Below are positions 21,946 through 29,525 of a stretch of DNA of 33,585 bases, piece after piece. The position numbers were made by a program, and so were the translations under genes. Every line of letters starts with the position of its first letter. The first letter of the stretch is position 1. Source of the DNA: an uncultured Bacteroidales bacterium (GTDB taxonomy: Bacteria > Bacteroidota > Bacteroidia > Bacteroidales > Paludibacteraceae); contig CADBWK010000019.1 of NCBI GenBank assembly GCA_902798385.1, positions 1-33,585 on the forward strand, in the 5' to 3' direction. The notes beneath the pieces were generated by a model, which was not told where the DNA came from, made no database searches, and saw only the letters and a program-made list of their open reading frames with translations.

Positions 21946-22361
21946 AAAGATATATCTTATATTGGATGATTCTAGTCGTCTGCACGCTTAGCGGATGTGC
22001 AAAGAGCGACCATGAACCTAATCTTCCTTCTTCTCATGAGTTTGAAGGTGCGCCCAGATTGGTGATCTGCGGACAGGTTCAGAACGAGTCGGGAGAAGCG
22101 TTGGAAGGCATCTATGTTGCCGTGTATGGCGTGCGGACAGAAAACGAAAATGATCTGGCTGGTTATAACTACGCGTTGACGGATACTGCCGGAGAATACA
22201 CGATCATACGTTACCGCGGTCGAGAGACGCCTTCTTCGATAACCGTAGTGGTGACCGATCCGTATGAAGTGTATAGTGCACAGGACGAAGACTTTGATGT
22301 CCGCTACGATTCGGGTGGTAACGGCTTCGTTACTGCAGATTTTGTGCTAAAAGCGCAATAA
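21942..22361 (+). CDS. Lipoprotein C, similar to the rSAM-associated lipoproteins
   Basis: The 139-residue protein has a signal peptide and lipobox (TLSGC, Cys19), an acidic linker (KSDHEPN), and the same beta-sandwich domain as lipoproteins A and B: ICGQVQNESGEALEGIYVAVYG, DTAGEYTIIRYRG, VVVTDPYEVYSAQDEDFDVRYD and a closing ADFVLKAQ. It has no Tyr-Gly pair after the cysteine, so it may be a diverged relative that is not modified. It is the third gene of the TPR/HTH regulator operon (ATGA overlap with the DUF3244-like gene). I see no T-run terminator in the 100 bases after it. Confidence 0.78.
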   Translation: MKRYILYWMILVVCTLSGCAKSDHEPNLPSSHEFEGAPRLVICGQVQNESGEALEGIYVAVYGVRTENENDLAGYNYALTDTAGEYTIIRYRGRETPSSITVVVTDPYEVYSAQDEDFDVRYDSGGNGFVTADFVLKAQ

Positions 22362-22459
22362 ATAAAGAGTTGCATACACGAGCATACGCTATCCGAATGG
22401 CCTTAGGCTCTTTAATAATCGCGAAATTATATTTCGTCCGACAAAAAAATGCGCAAAAA

Positions 22460-22491
22460 CTTGCATATATGCAATTTTTGTTGTATCTTTG
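22460..22491 (+). promoter_or_regulatory. Bacteroidota-type promoter with TTGCATATATGCAA palindrome
   Basis: CTTG at 22460-22463, 20-bp spacer, TATCTTTG at 22484-22491. The -33 box is the left edge of a perfect 14-bp palindrome at 22461-22474. Confidence 0.8.
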
Positions 22492-22526
22492 CAGCCGGAA
22501 TTGAAATGAGCAACAATTTATATATT

Positions 22527-23624
22527 ATGAAACACACATTTCTTTGGGTGGCAGCGCTGCTGCTGACGTTTAGCGCTTCGATGAGCGCAGGGAACAAGAA
22601 ACAGGCTGCGGACGAGAACCTGAGCAAGGGTCAGTATGTCCGCTGTATCGCTTTCTACAATCTGGAGAACCTCTTCGACACGATCCATGACGAGGGTAAG
22701 AACGACTACGAGTACTTGCCGGACGGCGGTATGAAATGGACGTCGATGAAGTACGAGAACAAGATCAAGCGGATGGGTTACGCGGTAGCTCAGCTCGGTA
22801 CGGATTACGATCCGCGCGGTGCGGCATGTATCGGCGTGGCCGAGGTGGAGAATATCGGCTGTTTGTATGACCTGTGCGCAGAGACGAACAGTAAGTACGG
22901 TCGCCGTCTGAAACCGATTCTGTTGGAAGGTCCGGACCGCCGTGGTGTCGATGTAGGCTTCCTCTATGACTCGGTGCTCTTCAAGCCGTCGAAGGTGGCT
23001 GGTTATGAGTTGAAGGCCCATTATGCGGATGGCGGTGTGATCAAAACCCGTCTGCAGTTGCTCGTTTCGGGTTATCTGATGGGTGACGGTAAGCCGGAGA
23101 AGATCCATATGATCACGAACCACTGGCCGAGCCGTTACGGCGGTGAGTTGTCCAGCCGTCCGGGCCGTGACACGGCAGCGATGCTGACGATGCAGATCTG
23201 CGACTCGATCTATATGAAAGAGCCGAACGCAAAGATCATCATCATGGGTGACTTGAACGATGACCCGGATAACCACAGCTGCAAAGACGTGCTCAAAGCA
23301 CGCAAGAAACCGCAGCAGGTTGAGCCGAAGGGCTGGTACAACACGATGTGGATCCACTTGGCTAACGGTACCGGTACGCTGTACTATAACGGCGGATGGA
23401 ACCTGTTCGACCAGATCATCATCTCCGAGCCGTTGCTCAACGAAGACAAGGAGAGCGGCAGATGGGCATATTGGAAATCGCAGGTGTTCAACAAACCGTT
23501 CCTGACCGTTCAAGAGGGTAAGGACAAAGGTGCTCCGCTGCGTACGCACAAAGCCGGCGTTTGGCAGAACGGTTACGGAGACCACTTCCCGACGATGATT
23601 TATCTGATTCGCAAGAAAGAGTAA
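22527..23624 (+). CDS. Secreted endonuclease/exonuclease/phosphatase-fold protein
   Basis: The 365-residue protein starts with a signal peptide (MKHTFLWVAALLLTFSASMSA) and has the EEP-fold signature: AFYNLENLFDT near residue 45, GVAEVEN with the metal-binding Glu, NHWPSRYGG, IIMGDLNDDPD and the terminal GYGDHFP with the catalytic Asp-His. It should be exported; it could hydrolyse nucleic acid or a phosphodiester of another kind. In-frame starts at 22449 and 22506 also exist; the ATG at 22527 gives the clean signal peptide. It is the first gene of a run of tightly packed genes through sufD. Confidence 0.9.
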   Translation: MKHTFLWVAALLLTFSASMSAGNKKQAADENLSKGQYVRCIAFYNLENLFDTIHDEGKNDYEYLPDGGMKWTSMKYENKIKRMGYAVAQLGTDYDPRGAACIGVAEVENIGCLYDLCAETNSKYGRRLKPILLEGPDRRGVDVGFLYDSVLFKPSKVAGYELKAHYADGGVIKTRLQLLVSGYLMGDGKPEKIHMITNHWPSRYGGELSSRPGRDTAAMLTMQICDSIYMKEPNAKIIIMGDLNDDPDNHSCKDVLKARKKPQQVEPKGWYNTMWIHLANGTGTLYYNGGWNLFDQIIISEPLLNEDKESGRWAYWKSQVFNKPFLTVQEGKDKGAPLRTHKAGVWQNGYGDHFPTMIYLIRKKE

Positions 23625-23628
23625 TACT

Positions 23629-23937
23629 ATGCAATTACGGAGAGAATCGGCGCCTATTCAGTTGCGTAACTACGGACGAATAGTGCAAGATATGATCGCT
23701 TATGCCTCCACCCTTCCCAACGGAAAGGATCGGGATGCGCTCGAGGTGTACATCGCGCAGTGTATGCGTCAACGCAATCTCGTTTGGAACCGCGATCAGG
23801 AATCCGGCATGGGGCGTATCAAAGAAGATATCATCCGTTTGTCGGACGGTAAGTTGCGCTGCGAGTCAAAGGCTTTTGAGCAGTTGCTGGCGCAGCCTAA
23901 TGCGCAAAACAAGAGTGCAAAGAAAAACAAAAAATAA
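23629..23937 (+). CDS. DUF4290-like protein, short form
   Basis: A 102-residue soluble, basic protein beginning QLRRESAPIQLRNYGRIVQDMIAYA, which matches the opening of DUF4290, a Bacteroidota family of unknown function (LPEYGRNIQ-type motif). Family members I recall are about twice as long, so this is either a short version or a different family with a similar start. It lies 4 bases after the EEP-fold gene, and its stop overlaps the prs start by one base. Confidence 0.6.
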   Translation: MQLRRESAPIQLRNYGRIVQDMIAYASTLPNGKDRDALEVYIAQCMRQRNLVWNRDQESGMGRIKEDIIRLSDGKLRCESKAFEQLLAQPNAQNKSAKKNKK

Positions 23938-24896
23938 TGGAAAACAATTATCGGTTTAAGATTTTTGCCGGCTCGAAGGGTCAGGCTCTGGCGCAACGCG
24001 TATGCGAAGAGTTGGGCTGCCAGTTCGGCAAAGTGCGTGTCGATCGTTTCTCCGACGGCGAGTTCTGTGCTTACTTCGAAGAGTCCGTTCGTGGTCAAAA
24101 CGTGTATTTAGTTCAGTCCACTTGCCCGTCGAGCGACAACCTCATGGAGTTGTTGCTGATGATCGACGCCGCCAAGCGTGCGAGTGCATCCAAGGTGATT
24201 GCGGTCATTCCGTATTTCGGTTGGGCGCGTCAGGATCGTAAAGACAAACCGCGTGTGTCGATCGGCGCTAAGTTAGTAGCGAACATGCTGCAGACCGCCG
24301 GCGCAGACCGCGTGATCACCGTTGATCTGCATGCCGATCAGATTCAGGGATTCTTCGATATTCCGGTCGATCATATCTACGGATCGAATGTGCTGGCACC
24401 GTACGTGGCTTCGCTTAATTTGAAAAAACTGATCGTTGCATCGCCGGACGTGGGTGGTTCAAAACGCGCGTCTAATTTCTCGAAGAAACTGCATCTTCTG
24501 ACGGATCGCGAGGTGCCGATGGTCATCTGCTACAAGAACCGTCCCGATTTCAATAAAGTGTCCGAAATCAAAGTGCTGGGAGACGTGTATGGCAAGGATG
24601 TCGTTATCTTCGACGATATCGCTGACACCGCCGGTACACTCTGCAAGGCTGCTGAGGTGATGAAAGAAGGAGGAGCCAAGTCCGTGCGGGCGGTGGTGAC
24701 GCACGCCGTGTTGAGCGGTAATGCCTGCCAACGTATCGAGGAGTCGGCACTGGAGGAACTGGTTTGCACCGATTCGATACCTGTGGATCCGGGTTGTTGT
24801 TCTAAACTGCATATAGAGAGTCTTGCTGTACCTATCGCGCACACGATCCGTGCGATCCAGAATCACACTTCGATCAGCGAGACGAATATACGATGA
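23937..24896 (+). CDS. prs: Ribose-phosphate pyrophosphokinase
   Basis: Prs makes PRPP from ribose 5-phosphate and ATP, feeding nucleotide, histidine and tryptophan synthesis. The 319-residue protein has the family order: FAGSKGQALAQRV, RFSDGEFCAYFEESVRGQNVYLVQS, PYFGWARQDRKDKPR, TVDLHADQIQGFF, and the PRPP-binding VVIFDDIADTAGTLCKA near 222-238. Length is normal. It starts at TAATG with the preceding stop and overlaps the M28-family gene by four bases (ATGA). Confidence 0.97.
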   Translation: MENNYRFKIFAGSKGQALAQRVCEELGCQFGKVRVDRFSDGEFCAYFEESVRGQNVYLVQSTCPSSDNLMELLLMIDAAKRASASKVIAVIPYFGWARQDRKDKPRVSIGAKLVANMLQTAGADRVITVDLHADQIQGFFDIPVDHIYGSNVLAPYVASLNLKKLIVASPDVGGSKRASNFSKKLHLLTDREVPMVICYKNRPDFNKVSEIKVLGDVYGKDVVIFDDIADTAGTLCKAAEVMKEGGAKSVRAVVTHAVLSGNACQRIEESALEELVCTDSIPVDPGCCSKLHIESLAVPIAHTIRAIQNHTSISETNIR

Positions 24897-25879
24897 TGAG
24901 AAGAAATATATTACTAGGCGCCCTGGGTTTCCTGGGAGTCCTAGGTATCCTGGTGTCCTGTTCAAAGAAAGCGGCCGTGATAGAGCGGCCGGCTTTTAAC
25001 TCCGACAGTGCGTATGTGTATATAGAGCGCCAGATGGCCTTTGGTCCGCGTGTGCCGAACAGCGAGGCGCATACGCAGTGTGCCGTGTGGCTGATCGAGC
25101 AACTGCGTGCTTTCGGAGCGGAGGTGGAGTTACAAAAAGGCTTCATGCCGGACTATCGCGGGAATAACCAGCAGATATATAATATCATAGGGCATTTCTA
25201 TACCGAAGAGACGAAAGACCGTCCGCGTATCCTGCTGGGTGCGCACTATGACACGCGTCCATGGAGCGACGAGGAAGAAGACTATAACGACCGCTTCTAC
25301 AATGTGCCCGGTGCGAACGACGGCGCGAGTGGTGTAGGTGTGTTGCTCGAGGTGGCTCGTCAGTTAGGACTGCGTATGGCTGATTCGACCTTCACGATGC
25401 CGGTGGATATCATCTTCTTTGACTGCGAAGACATGGGTACGCCGCGTGTCTATACCGGTCTGGAGCGCGAAGATACATGGTGCCTGGGTAGTCAGTTATG
25501 GGCCACCCATTATATGCAGAAGAAGAATCCCCAATACCGCTTTGGTATCATCCTCGATATGATTGGAGCACCGGATGCTACGTTCCCCAGAGAGATGTAC
25601 TCCACCCAGTATGCCGCCAATTATCAGCAGCAGATCTGGCACTCGGCCGAGCAGTTAGGTTACGGTGCGATGTTCAACAACCAGCAGTCGTACCCGATCA
25701 CAGACGATCATTATTACATCAATTATATCGCCGGCATCCCCTGCGTGGACGTGATCCACTATGATATCCGCAATGCGACGGGTTTCCCGTGGTGGTGGCA
25801 TACACGCAATGACGACATGAGTAACATCAGTAAAGCCACGCTACAGGCAGTCGGCGAAGTGGTGATGGCTCAATTGTAA
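24893..25879 (+). CDS. M28-family/glutaminyl-peptide cyclotransferase-like lipoprotein
   Basis: The 328-residue protein has a signal peptide with lipobox (LVSC, Cys23), then a zinc aminopeptidase fold: GAHYDTRPW at 116-124, PGANDGASG at 139-147, FFDCEDMG at 175-182 and HTRNDDM at 303-309. These are the metal and active-site segments shared by M28 peptidases and secretory glutaminyl cyclases; in Bacteroidales such lipoproteins are usually glutaminyl cyclases that form pyroglutamate on exported proteins. Which reaction it performs needs an assay. It would sit in the periplasm or on the outer membrane. ATG codons at 24893 and 24896 are both possible. Confidence 0.82.
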   Translation: MMRRNILLGALGFLGVLGILVSCSKKAAVIERPAFNSDSAYVYIERQMAFGPRVPNSEAHTQCAVWLIEQLRAFGAEVELQKGFMPDYRGNNQQIYNIIGHFYTEETKDRPRILLGAHYDTRPWSDEEEDYNDRFYNVPGANDGASGVGVLLEVARQLGLRMADSTFTMPVDIIFFDCEDMGTPRVYTGLEREDTWCLGSQLWATHYMQKKNPQYRFGIILDMIGAPDATFPREMYSTQYAANYQQQIWHSAEQLGYGAMFNNQQSYPITDDHYYINYIAGIPCVDVIHYDIRNATGFPWWWHTRNDDMSNISKATLQAVGEVVMAQL

Positions 25880-25905
25880 ATGGTAAATGATAAAATGGTA
25901 AATAA
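25877..25905. repeat. Heptanucleotide-type repeat at the M28/sufC junction
   Basis: Units TAAATGG, TAAATGA, TAAAATGG (8 bases), TAAATAA. They include the stop codon of the upstream gene and the start of sufC, and encode MVNDKMVNN. Confidence 0.75.
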
Positions 25906-26647
25906 TCTTTTAGTCATAAAAGATCTCCATGCTTCGATAGGCGGCAAAGAGATATTGAAAGGCGTTAACCTCGTGATTAACGAAGGCGAGGTGCATGCCA
26001 TCATGGGACCGAACGGAGCAGGCAAGAGTACCTTGAGTGCGGTCTTGACCGGTCACCCGGCGTACGAGGTGACGAGCGGTGAAGTATGGTTGAAAGGCGA
26101 GAACCTGTTAGCGATGGAGCCGGAGGTTCGCGCACGCGCAGGCGTGTTCCTTTCTTTTCAATATCCCGTTGAGATTCCGGGCGTCAGTATGACCAATTTT
26201 ATGCGCACTGCCCTCAACGAGAAACGGGCGTACGAAGGCAAAGAACCGCTGAGTGCGAAGGAGTTTTTGGGGTTGATGCGTGAGAAGAAGCAACTGCTGG
26301 AGTTGCCGGACAAACTGAATAACCGCTCGGTCAACGAAGGCTTCTCCGGTGGAGAAAAGAAGAAAAACGAGATCTTCCAGATGGCGATGTTAGAACCTTG
26401 TCTGGCCATCCTCGATGAGACAGACTCCGGCCTGGATATTGATGCGCTGCGGATTGTAGCAGAAGGCGTCAACCGTCTCAAGACCCCGCAGAACGCATCG
26501 ATCGTCATCACCCACTATCAGCGTCTGCTTGATTATATCGTGCCGGATTTTGTGCATGTACTGGCAGACGGTAAGATCGTAAAGACCGGCGACAAGACGC
26601 TGGCACTCGAACTCGAAGAGAAAGGATATGAGGGTCTCCAAGGGTGA
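25880..26647 (+). CDS. sufC: Fe-S cluster assembly ATPase SufC
   Basis: SufC is the ABC-type ATPase of the SufBCD scaffold. The 255-residue protein has Walker A GPNGAGKS at 43-50, the family's FQYPVEIPGVS, ABC signature FSGGEKKKNEI, Walker B LAILDETDSGLDID and the H-loop ITHYQRLL. The ATG at 25880 follows the upstream stop with no gap; an in-frame ATG at 25895 is also possible, and the residues between come from the repeat described separately. sufC is normally preceded by sufB, but here the upstream gene is the M28-family lipoprotein and no sufB or sufS is in the window. Confidence 0.96.
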   Translation: MVNDKMVNNLLVIKDLHASIGGKEILKGVNLVINEGEVHAIMGPNGAGKSTLSAVLTGHPAYEVTSGEVWLKGENLLAMEPEVRARAGVFLSFQYPVEIPGVSMTNFMRTALNEKRAYEGKEPLSAKEFLGLMREKKQLLELPDKLNNRSVNEGFSGGEKKKNEIFQMAMLEPCLAILDETDSGLDIDALRIVAEGVNRLKTPQNASIVITHYQRLLDYIVPDFVHVLADGKIVKTGDKTLALELEEKGYEGLQG

Positions 26648-27251
26648 CATATTCGAGCGGGTCTTTGTCAATGAGCCGGAGGTCGGTTTGAAAATCGAAC
26701 AGGAAGCCGGTTCGCGCGTGAAGATCGTGGTGGTCAATTTTGCCCCGGGCACGAACCGCATCACCGTTGAACAACTCGGAGAGGGCTGTGAGACGGAGAT
26801 ATACGCGCTTGCGTACCTGCATCACGATGAAGCTGTCACGACCGAGACGCATGTGAAGCATGCCGTGGGTGGCGGCACATCGAATCAGTTGATTAAGTTC
26901 GTGCTCGATGACCAAAGCCGCGGACGGTTTATCGGCGATCTGAAGATCGTGAAGGATGCCCAGCAGACCGAAGCGCATCAGACGAATCGCAATCTGCTGT
27001 TGAGCGAGGAGGCCGAGATGCGTACCCAACCGCAGTTGGAGATTTATGCGGACGATGTGAAAGCGACGCATGGAGCCTCCACCGGACAACTCGATGAGTC
27101 AGCCCTTTTCTACATGCAGCAACGAGGCATCGACAAACAAAAAGCGCGCCAACTCTTGGTTAACGCGTTTATGAAAGATGTCCTCAATACGATTTCCGAT
27201 GAAGCCCTTCGCGAGCAATTACTGAACGCGATTGATGGCGTAGTCGAGTAG
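26628..27251 (+). CDS. sufD: SufD, C-terminal half only
   Basis: SufD pairs with SufB on the SufBC2D scaffold. The 207-residue protein covers only the C-terminal core: a beta-helix portion with GSRVKIVVVNFAPG, then HVKHAVGGGTSNQLIKFVLDDQSRGRFIGDLKIV, AQQTEAHQTNRNLLLSEEAE, LEIYADDVKATHGASTGQLDESALFYMQQRGI with the conserved His148, and the helical tail. Usual SufD is about 450 residues; roughly the first 200 are missing. The frame is intact, with an ATG at 26628 overlapping sufC by 20 bases. The DVKxxHGAxxGQLD form marks it as SufD rather than SufB. Its 3' end overlaps the convergent synthase gene by 33 bases. Confidence 0.85.
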   Translation: MRVSKGDIFERVFVNEPEVGLKIEQEAGSRVKIVVVNFAPGTNRITVEQLGEGCETEIYALAYLHHDEAVTTETHVKHAVGGGTSNQLIKFVLDDQSRGRFIGDLKIVKDAQQTEAHQTNRNLLLSEEAEMRTQPQLEIYADDVKATHGASTGQLDESALFYMQQRGIDKQKARQLLVNAFMKDVLNTISDEALREQLLNAIDGVVE

Positions 27252-28214
27252 AGCCAAGAGGCTGCTTTTTTCATCACTGTCACGGAAGATACTCAAGGCT
27301 TCCGTGGCTTGTTTTTTATAACTCAACATCTTCTGTACGGCGTACTCGTCTCCATGGAAACGTAGCACGAAGGACTTGATTTCCTCGAGGAGCCGTGTCT
27401 CTTCTTCCTGAGGCATGGATGCCTCGCAGATGCGTTCCCCTTTCTTGCGGATCTCTGCCGCCTCTTCTTGTGGGGCGCGGCGCAGCGCTTCGATGAGCGG
27501 CAACGTCACTTTGCCGTCCCTTAGATCACTCATCGTCGGTTTGCCTAACTCCTCGAGATCGCTATAATCGAAGATATCATCTTTGATCTGGAAGCATAGT
27601 CCGAGCAGCCGTCCGTACTCGCGCAGTGCCGTGCGTTGACGAGGGGTACAACCGGCACTCTCCGCACCGGCTTCCGCGCAGGCTTGGAAGAGTTGTGCGG
27701 TCTTCTGGTCGATGACCCGCATATAACGCTCTTCGTCGATCCACATCGACTGCCCGAAATGCAGTTGCAGCATCTCTCCGCTGCTGAGGTTGCGTCCTAA
27801 GTTAGAGACGATCTCCAGAATACGGATGTTGCGCACTTCCGCCACGAGTCCGATCACTTTGGCGAGCATATAATCGCCGGTCAAGACTGCCACTTTATTG
27901 CTCCACTGCGTATGTATGGCAGGTTGTCCGCGTCGGGTGTCCGAGCTATCAACGACGTCGTCATGCACGAGGCTGGCGTTATGCAGCATCTCCAGCGCCA
28001 CCGCTGCGCGCAGGGTCTTGTCTGTGATAGGATTGCATAATTGGGCGCATAACAATACAATCAGCGGCCGCAGCTGTTTGCCGCTGCGCGCCGCGATGTA
28101 TTGGAGTACGGTTTGTTGCAAACGTTCGTCGGCCTGCATGTAATCATGCATCAACCGTTCGTACCGTTTCCATTCCGCCTCAACAGGTCTTTTTATGTCT
28201 GCTAAACCAGCCAT
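27219..28214 (-). CDS. ispB: Polyprenyl (octaprenyl-type) diphosphate synthase
   Basis: A trans-prenyltransferase that elongates isoprenoid chains for quinones. The 331-residue protein has GKQLRPLIVLL, the first aspartate-rich motif HDDVVDSSDTRRG, the substrate-lid GDYMLAK, and the second motif KDDIFDYS. Small residues before the first motif (MLHNASLVHDDVVD) suggest long-chain products as in octaprenyl or heptaprenyl synthases, but chain length is not certain. It is downstream of efp (18-base gap) and its end overlaps sufD on the other strand. Confidence 0.9.
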   Translation of the reverse strand: MAGLADIKRPVEAEWKRYERLMHDYMQADERLQQTVLQYIAARSGKQLRPLIVLLCAQLCNPITDKTLRAAVALEMLHNASLVHDDVVDSSDTRRGQPAIHTQWSNKVAVLTGDYMLAKVIGLVAEVRNIRILEIVSNLGRNLSSGEMLQLHFGQSMWIDEERYMRVIDQKTAQLFQACAEAGAESAGCTPRQRTALREYGRLLGLCFQIKDDIFDYSDLEELGKPTMSDLRDGKVTLPLIEALRRAPQEEAAEIRKKGERICEASMPQEEETRLLEEIKSFVLRFHGDEYAVQKMLSYKKQATEALSIFRDSDEKSSLLALLDYAINRVQ

Positions 28215-28232
28215 CGGCTGTGGGTGAATGGC

Positions 28233-28796
28233 TTAACGAACACGCTCGCAGTAGGAACCGTCACGGGTGTCCACGCGAACGATCTCGCCCTCGTTGATGA
28301 ACAACGGTACACGGATCTCAGCGCCGGTCTCCAAGGTAGCCGGTTTGAGTGTGTTGGTAGCGGTGTCGCCCTTCAGACCCGGCTCGGTGTAGGTGATCTG
28401 CAACTCTACCTTTGTCGGCAGTTCAGCGAACAGGATGGTGTCGCTGGTAGCATCGGAAACCACCTCAACGGTCATACCCTCTTTGAGGAAGTCCACACCC
28501 GTGATGAGGTCATGCGCGATAGGCACTTGCTCAAAAGTCTCGTTGTTCATGAAGATATAGTCTGCACCTTCCTTGTAAAGGAACTGATACGGACGACGCT
28601 CAACGCGTACATCTTCCAGTTTCTCACCGATGTTGAAGCGGCGCTCCAGAACGCGACCATCCACTACATCTTTGAACTTAACACGCATAATCGTGTTACC
28701 TTTACCCGGCTTAACGTGCAAAAACTCAATTACAAAATACAGACGGCCGTCCATGCGAATGCATACGCCGTTTTTGATGTCTTGACTGTTTATCAT
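28233..28796 (-). CDS. efp: Elongation factor P
   Basis: EF-P relieves ribosome stalling at polyproline stretches. The 187-residue protein has the three-barrel layout, with KPGKGN carrying the tip lysine at position 32 where modification may occur, and the C-terminal signature IRVPLFINEGEIVRVDTRDGSYCERV. No epmA/epmB or earP gene is nearby. The proline run in TonB in this same window is a plausible client (inference). The promoter at 28864-28833 is interleaved with that of the divergent MarC gene. Confidence 0.97.
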   Translation of the reverse strand: MINSQDIKNGVCIRMDGRLYFVIEFLHVKPGKGNTIMRVKFKDVVDGRVLERRFNIGEKLEDVRVERRPYQFLYKEGADYIFMNNETFEQVPIAHDLITGVDFLKEGMTVEVVSDATSDTILFAELPTKVELQITYTEPGLKGDTATNTLKPATLETGAEIRVPLFINEGEIVRVDTRDGSYCERVR

Positions 28797-28832
28797 ACTA
28801 GTATAAAATTATATATTTTCGAAAAATCGGTG

Positions 28833-28864
28833 CAAAAGTACTAAAAAATTTGCATATATGCAAG
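28833..28864 (-). promoter_or_regulatory. Bacteroidota-type promoter for efp
   Basis: On the minus strand, CTTG at 28864-28861, 20-bp spacer, TACTTTTG at 28840-28833. It overlaps the divergent promoter at 28849-28880. Confidence 0.8.
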
Positions 28865-28880
28865 AATTTTTGTAATTTTG
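28849..28880 (+). promoter_or_regulatory. Bacteroidota-type promoter for the marC operon
   Basis: TTTG at 28849-28852, 20-bp spacer, TAATTTTG at 28873-28880. The two -33 boxes of this and the efp promoter are the two edges of one palindrome, TTGCATATATGCAA at 28850-28863. Confidence 0.8.
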
Positions 28881-28902
28881 TGCCCTAATTCGATAAAATG
28901 CT

Positions 28903-29514
28903 ATGAATACATTACAAGAATTCTTCGGTGAATTTGATATATGGCAAGTGTTGTCGTCCTTTATCTTCCTGATAGCCATTATTGACCCGTTCGGCAATAT
29001 TCCCATCACTATAGCGATGGAGCAGAGGGGCATTAAGATACATGCCGGAAAAGTATGTATCGCGAGTCTCATTATTCTGATGGCCTTCTTGTTCTTAGGC
29101 GAATGGATACTCAAACTGTTCGGCGTGCAAATCGAGTATTTCGCGATTGCCGGTGGTTTTGTCATCTTCCTGATGGCGCTGGAGATGGTTTTGGATATTG
29201 TGATTTTCCAGAATGACAAGTTAGAAGGCGAAGTGGGATCGGGTAGTTCAATCGTGCCCTTGGCTTTCCCGATGTACGCGGGACCCGGTGCATTTACGGC
29301 GCTTTTGGCCATCACGGCGGAATATAGTACGGGCAATCTGTGTATCGCGTTGATATTGTGTATGATCACGCTGTATCTGGTGCTGATAGGTACCAATTGG
29401 TTAACGAAGTACCTGGGTAATACAGCGTTGTATATCATTCGCAAGTTCTTCGGCATCATCGTATTGGCGATTGCTTGCAAGCTGATGTTTGGTAATCTGG
29501 CAATAATATTTTAA
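28903..29514 (+). CDS. MarC family integral membrane protein
   Basis: The 203-residue protein has six hydrophobic segments and the MarC signatures IAIIDPFGNIPI near residues 25-36, FAIAGGFVIFLMALEMV and PLAFPMYAGPGAFTALL. MarC proteins are membrane proteins of uncertain role, once linked to multiple antibiotic resistance and now considered doubtful transporters. It is the first gene of an operon with rpiB and the following genes; only 11 bases separate it from rpiB. Confidence 0.92.
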   Translation: MNTLQEFFGEFDIWQVLSSFIFLIAIIDPFGNIPITIAMEQRGIKIHAGKVCIASLIILMAFLFLGEWILKLFGVQIEYFAIAGGFVIFLMALEMVLDIVIFQNDKLEGEVGSGSSIVPLAFPMYAGPGAFTALLAITAEYSTGNLCIALILCMITLYLVLIGTNWLTKYLGNTALYIIRKFFGIIVLAIACKLMFGNLAIIF

Positions 29515-29525
29515 TCGAACAAGAT

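Noticed and set aside
22365-22436. Inverted repeats after lipoprotein C (AAAGAG/CTCTTT and CGAAAT/ATTTCG)
   Set aside because: Short arms, a long loop in the first, and no T run in either; could be chance in A/T-rich DNA.
22518-23585. Long minus-strand frame (355 codons) opposite the EEP-fold gene
   Set aside because: Same reason; composition is rich in valine, arginine and histidine, as expected of an antisense shadow.
26628-27251. Reading the short SufD as SufB or as an SmsB-type protein
   Set aside because: The motif around His148 is SufD-like, and the N-terminal truncation alone does not define a different system.
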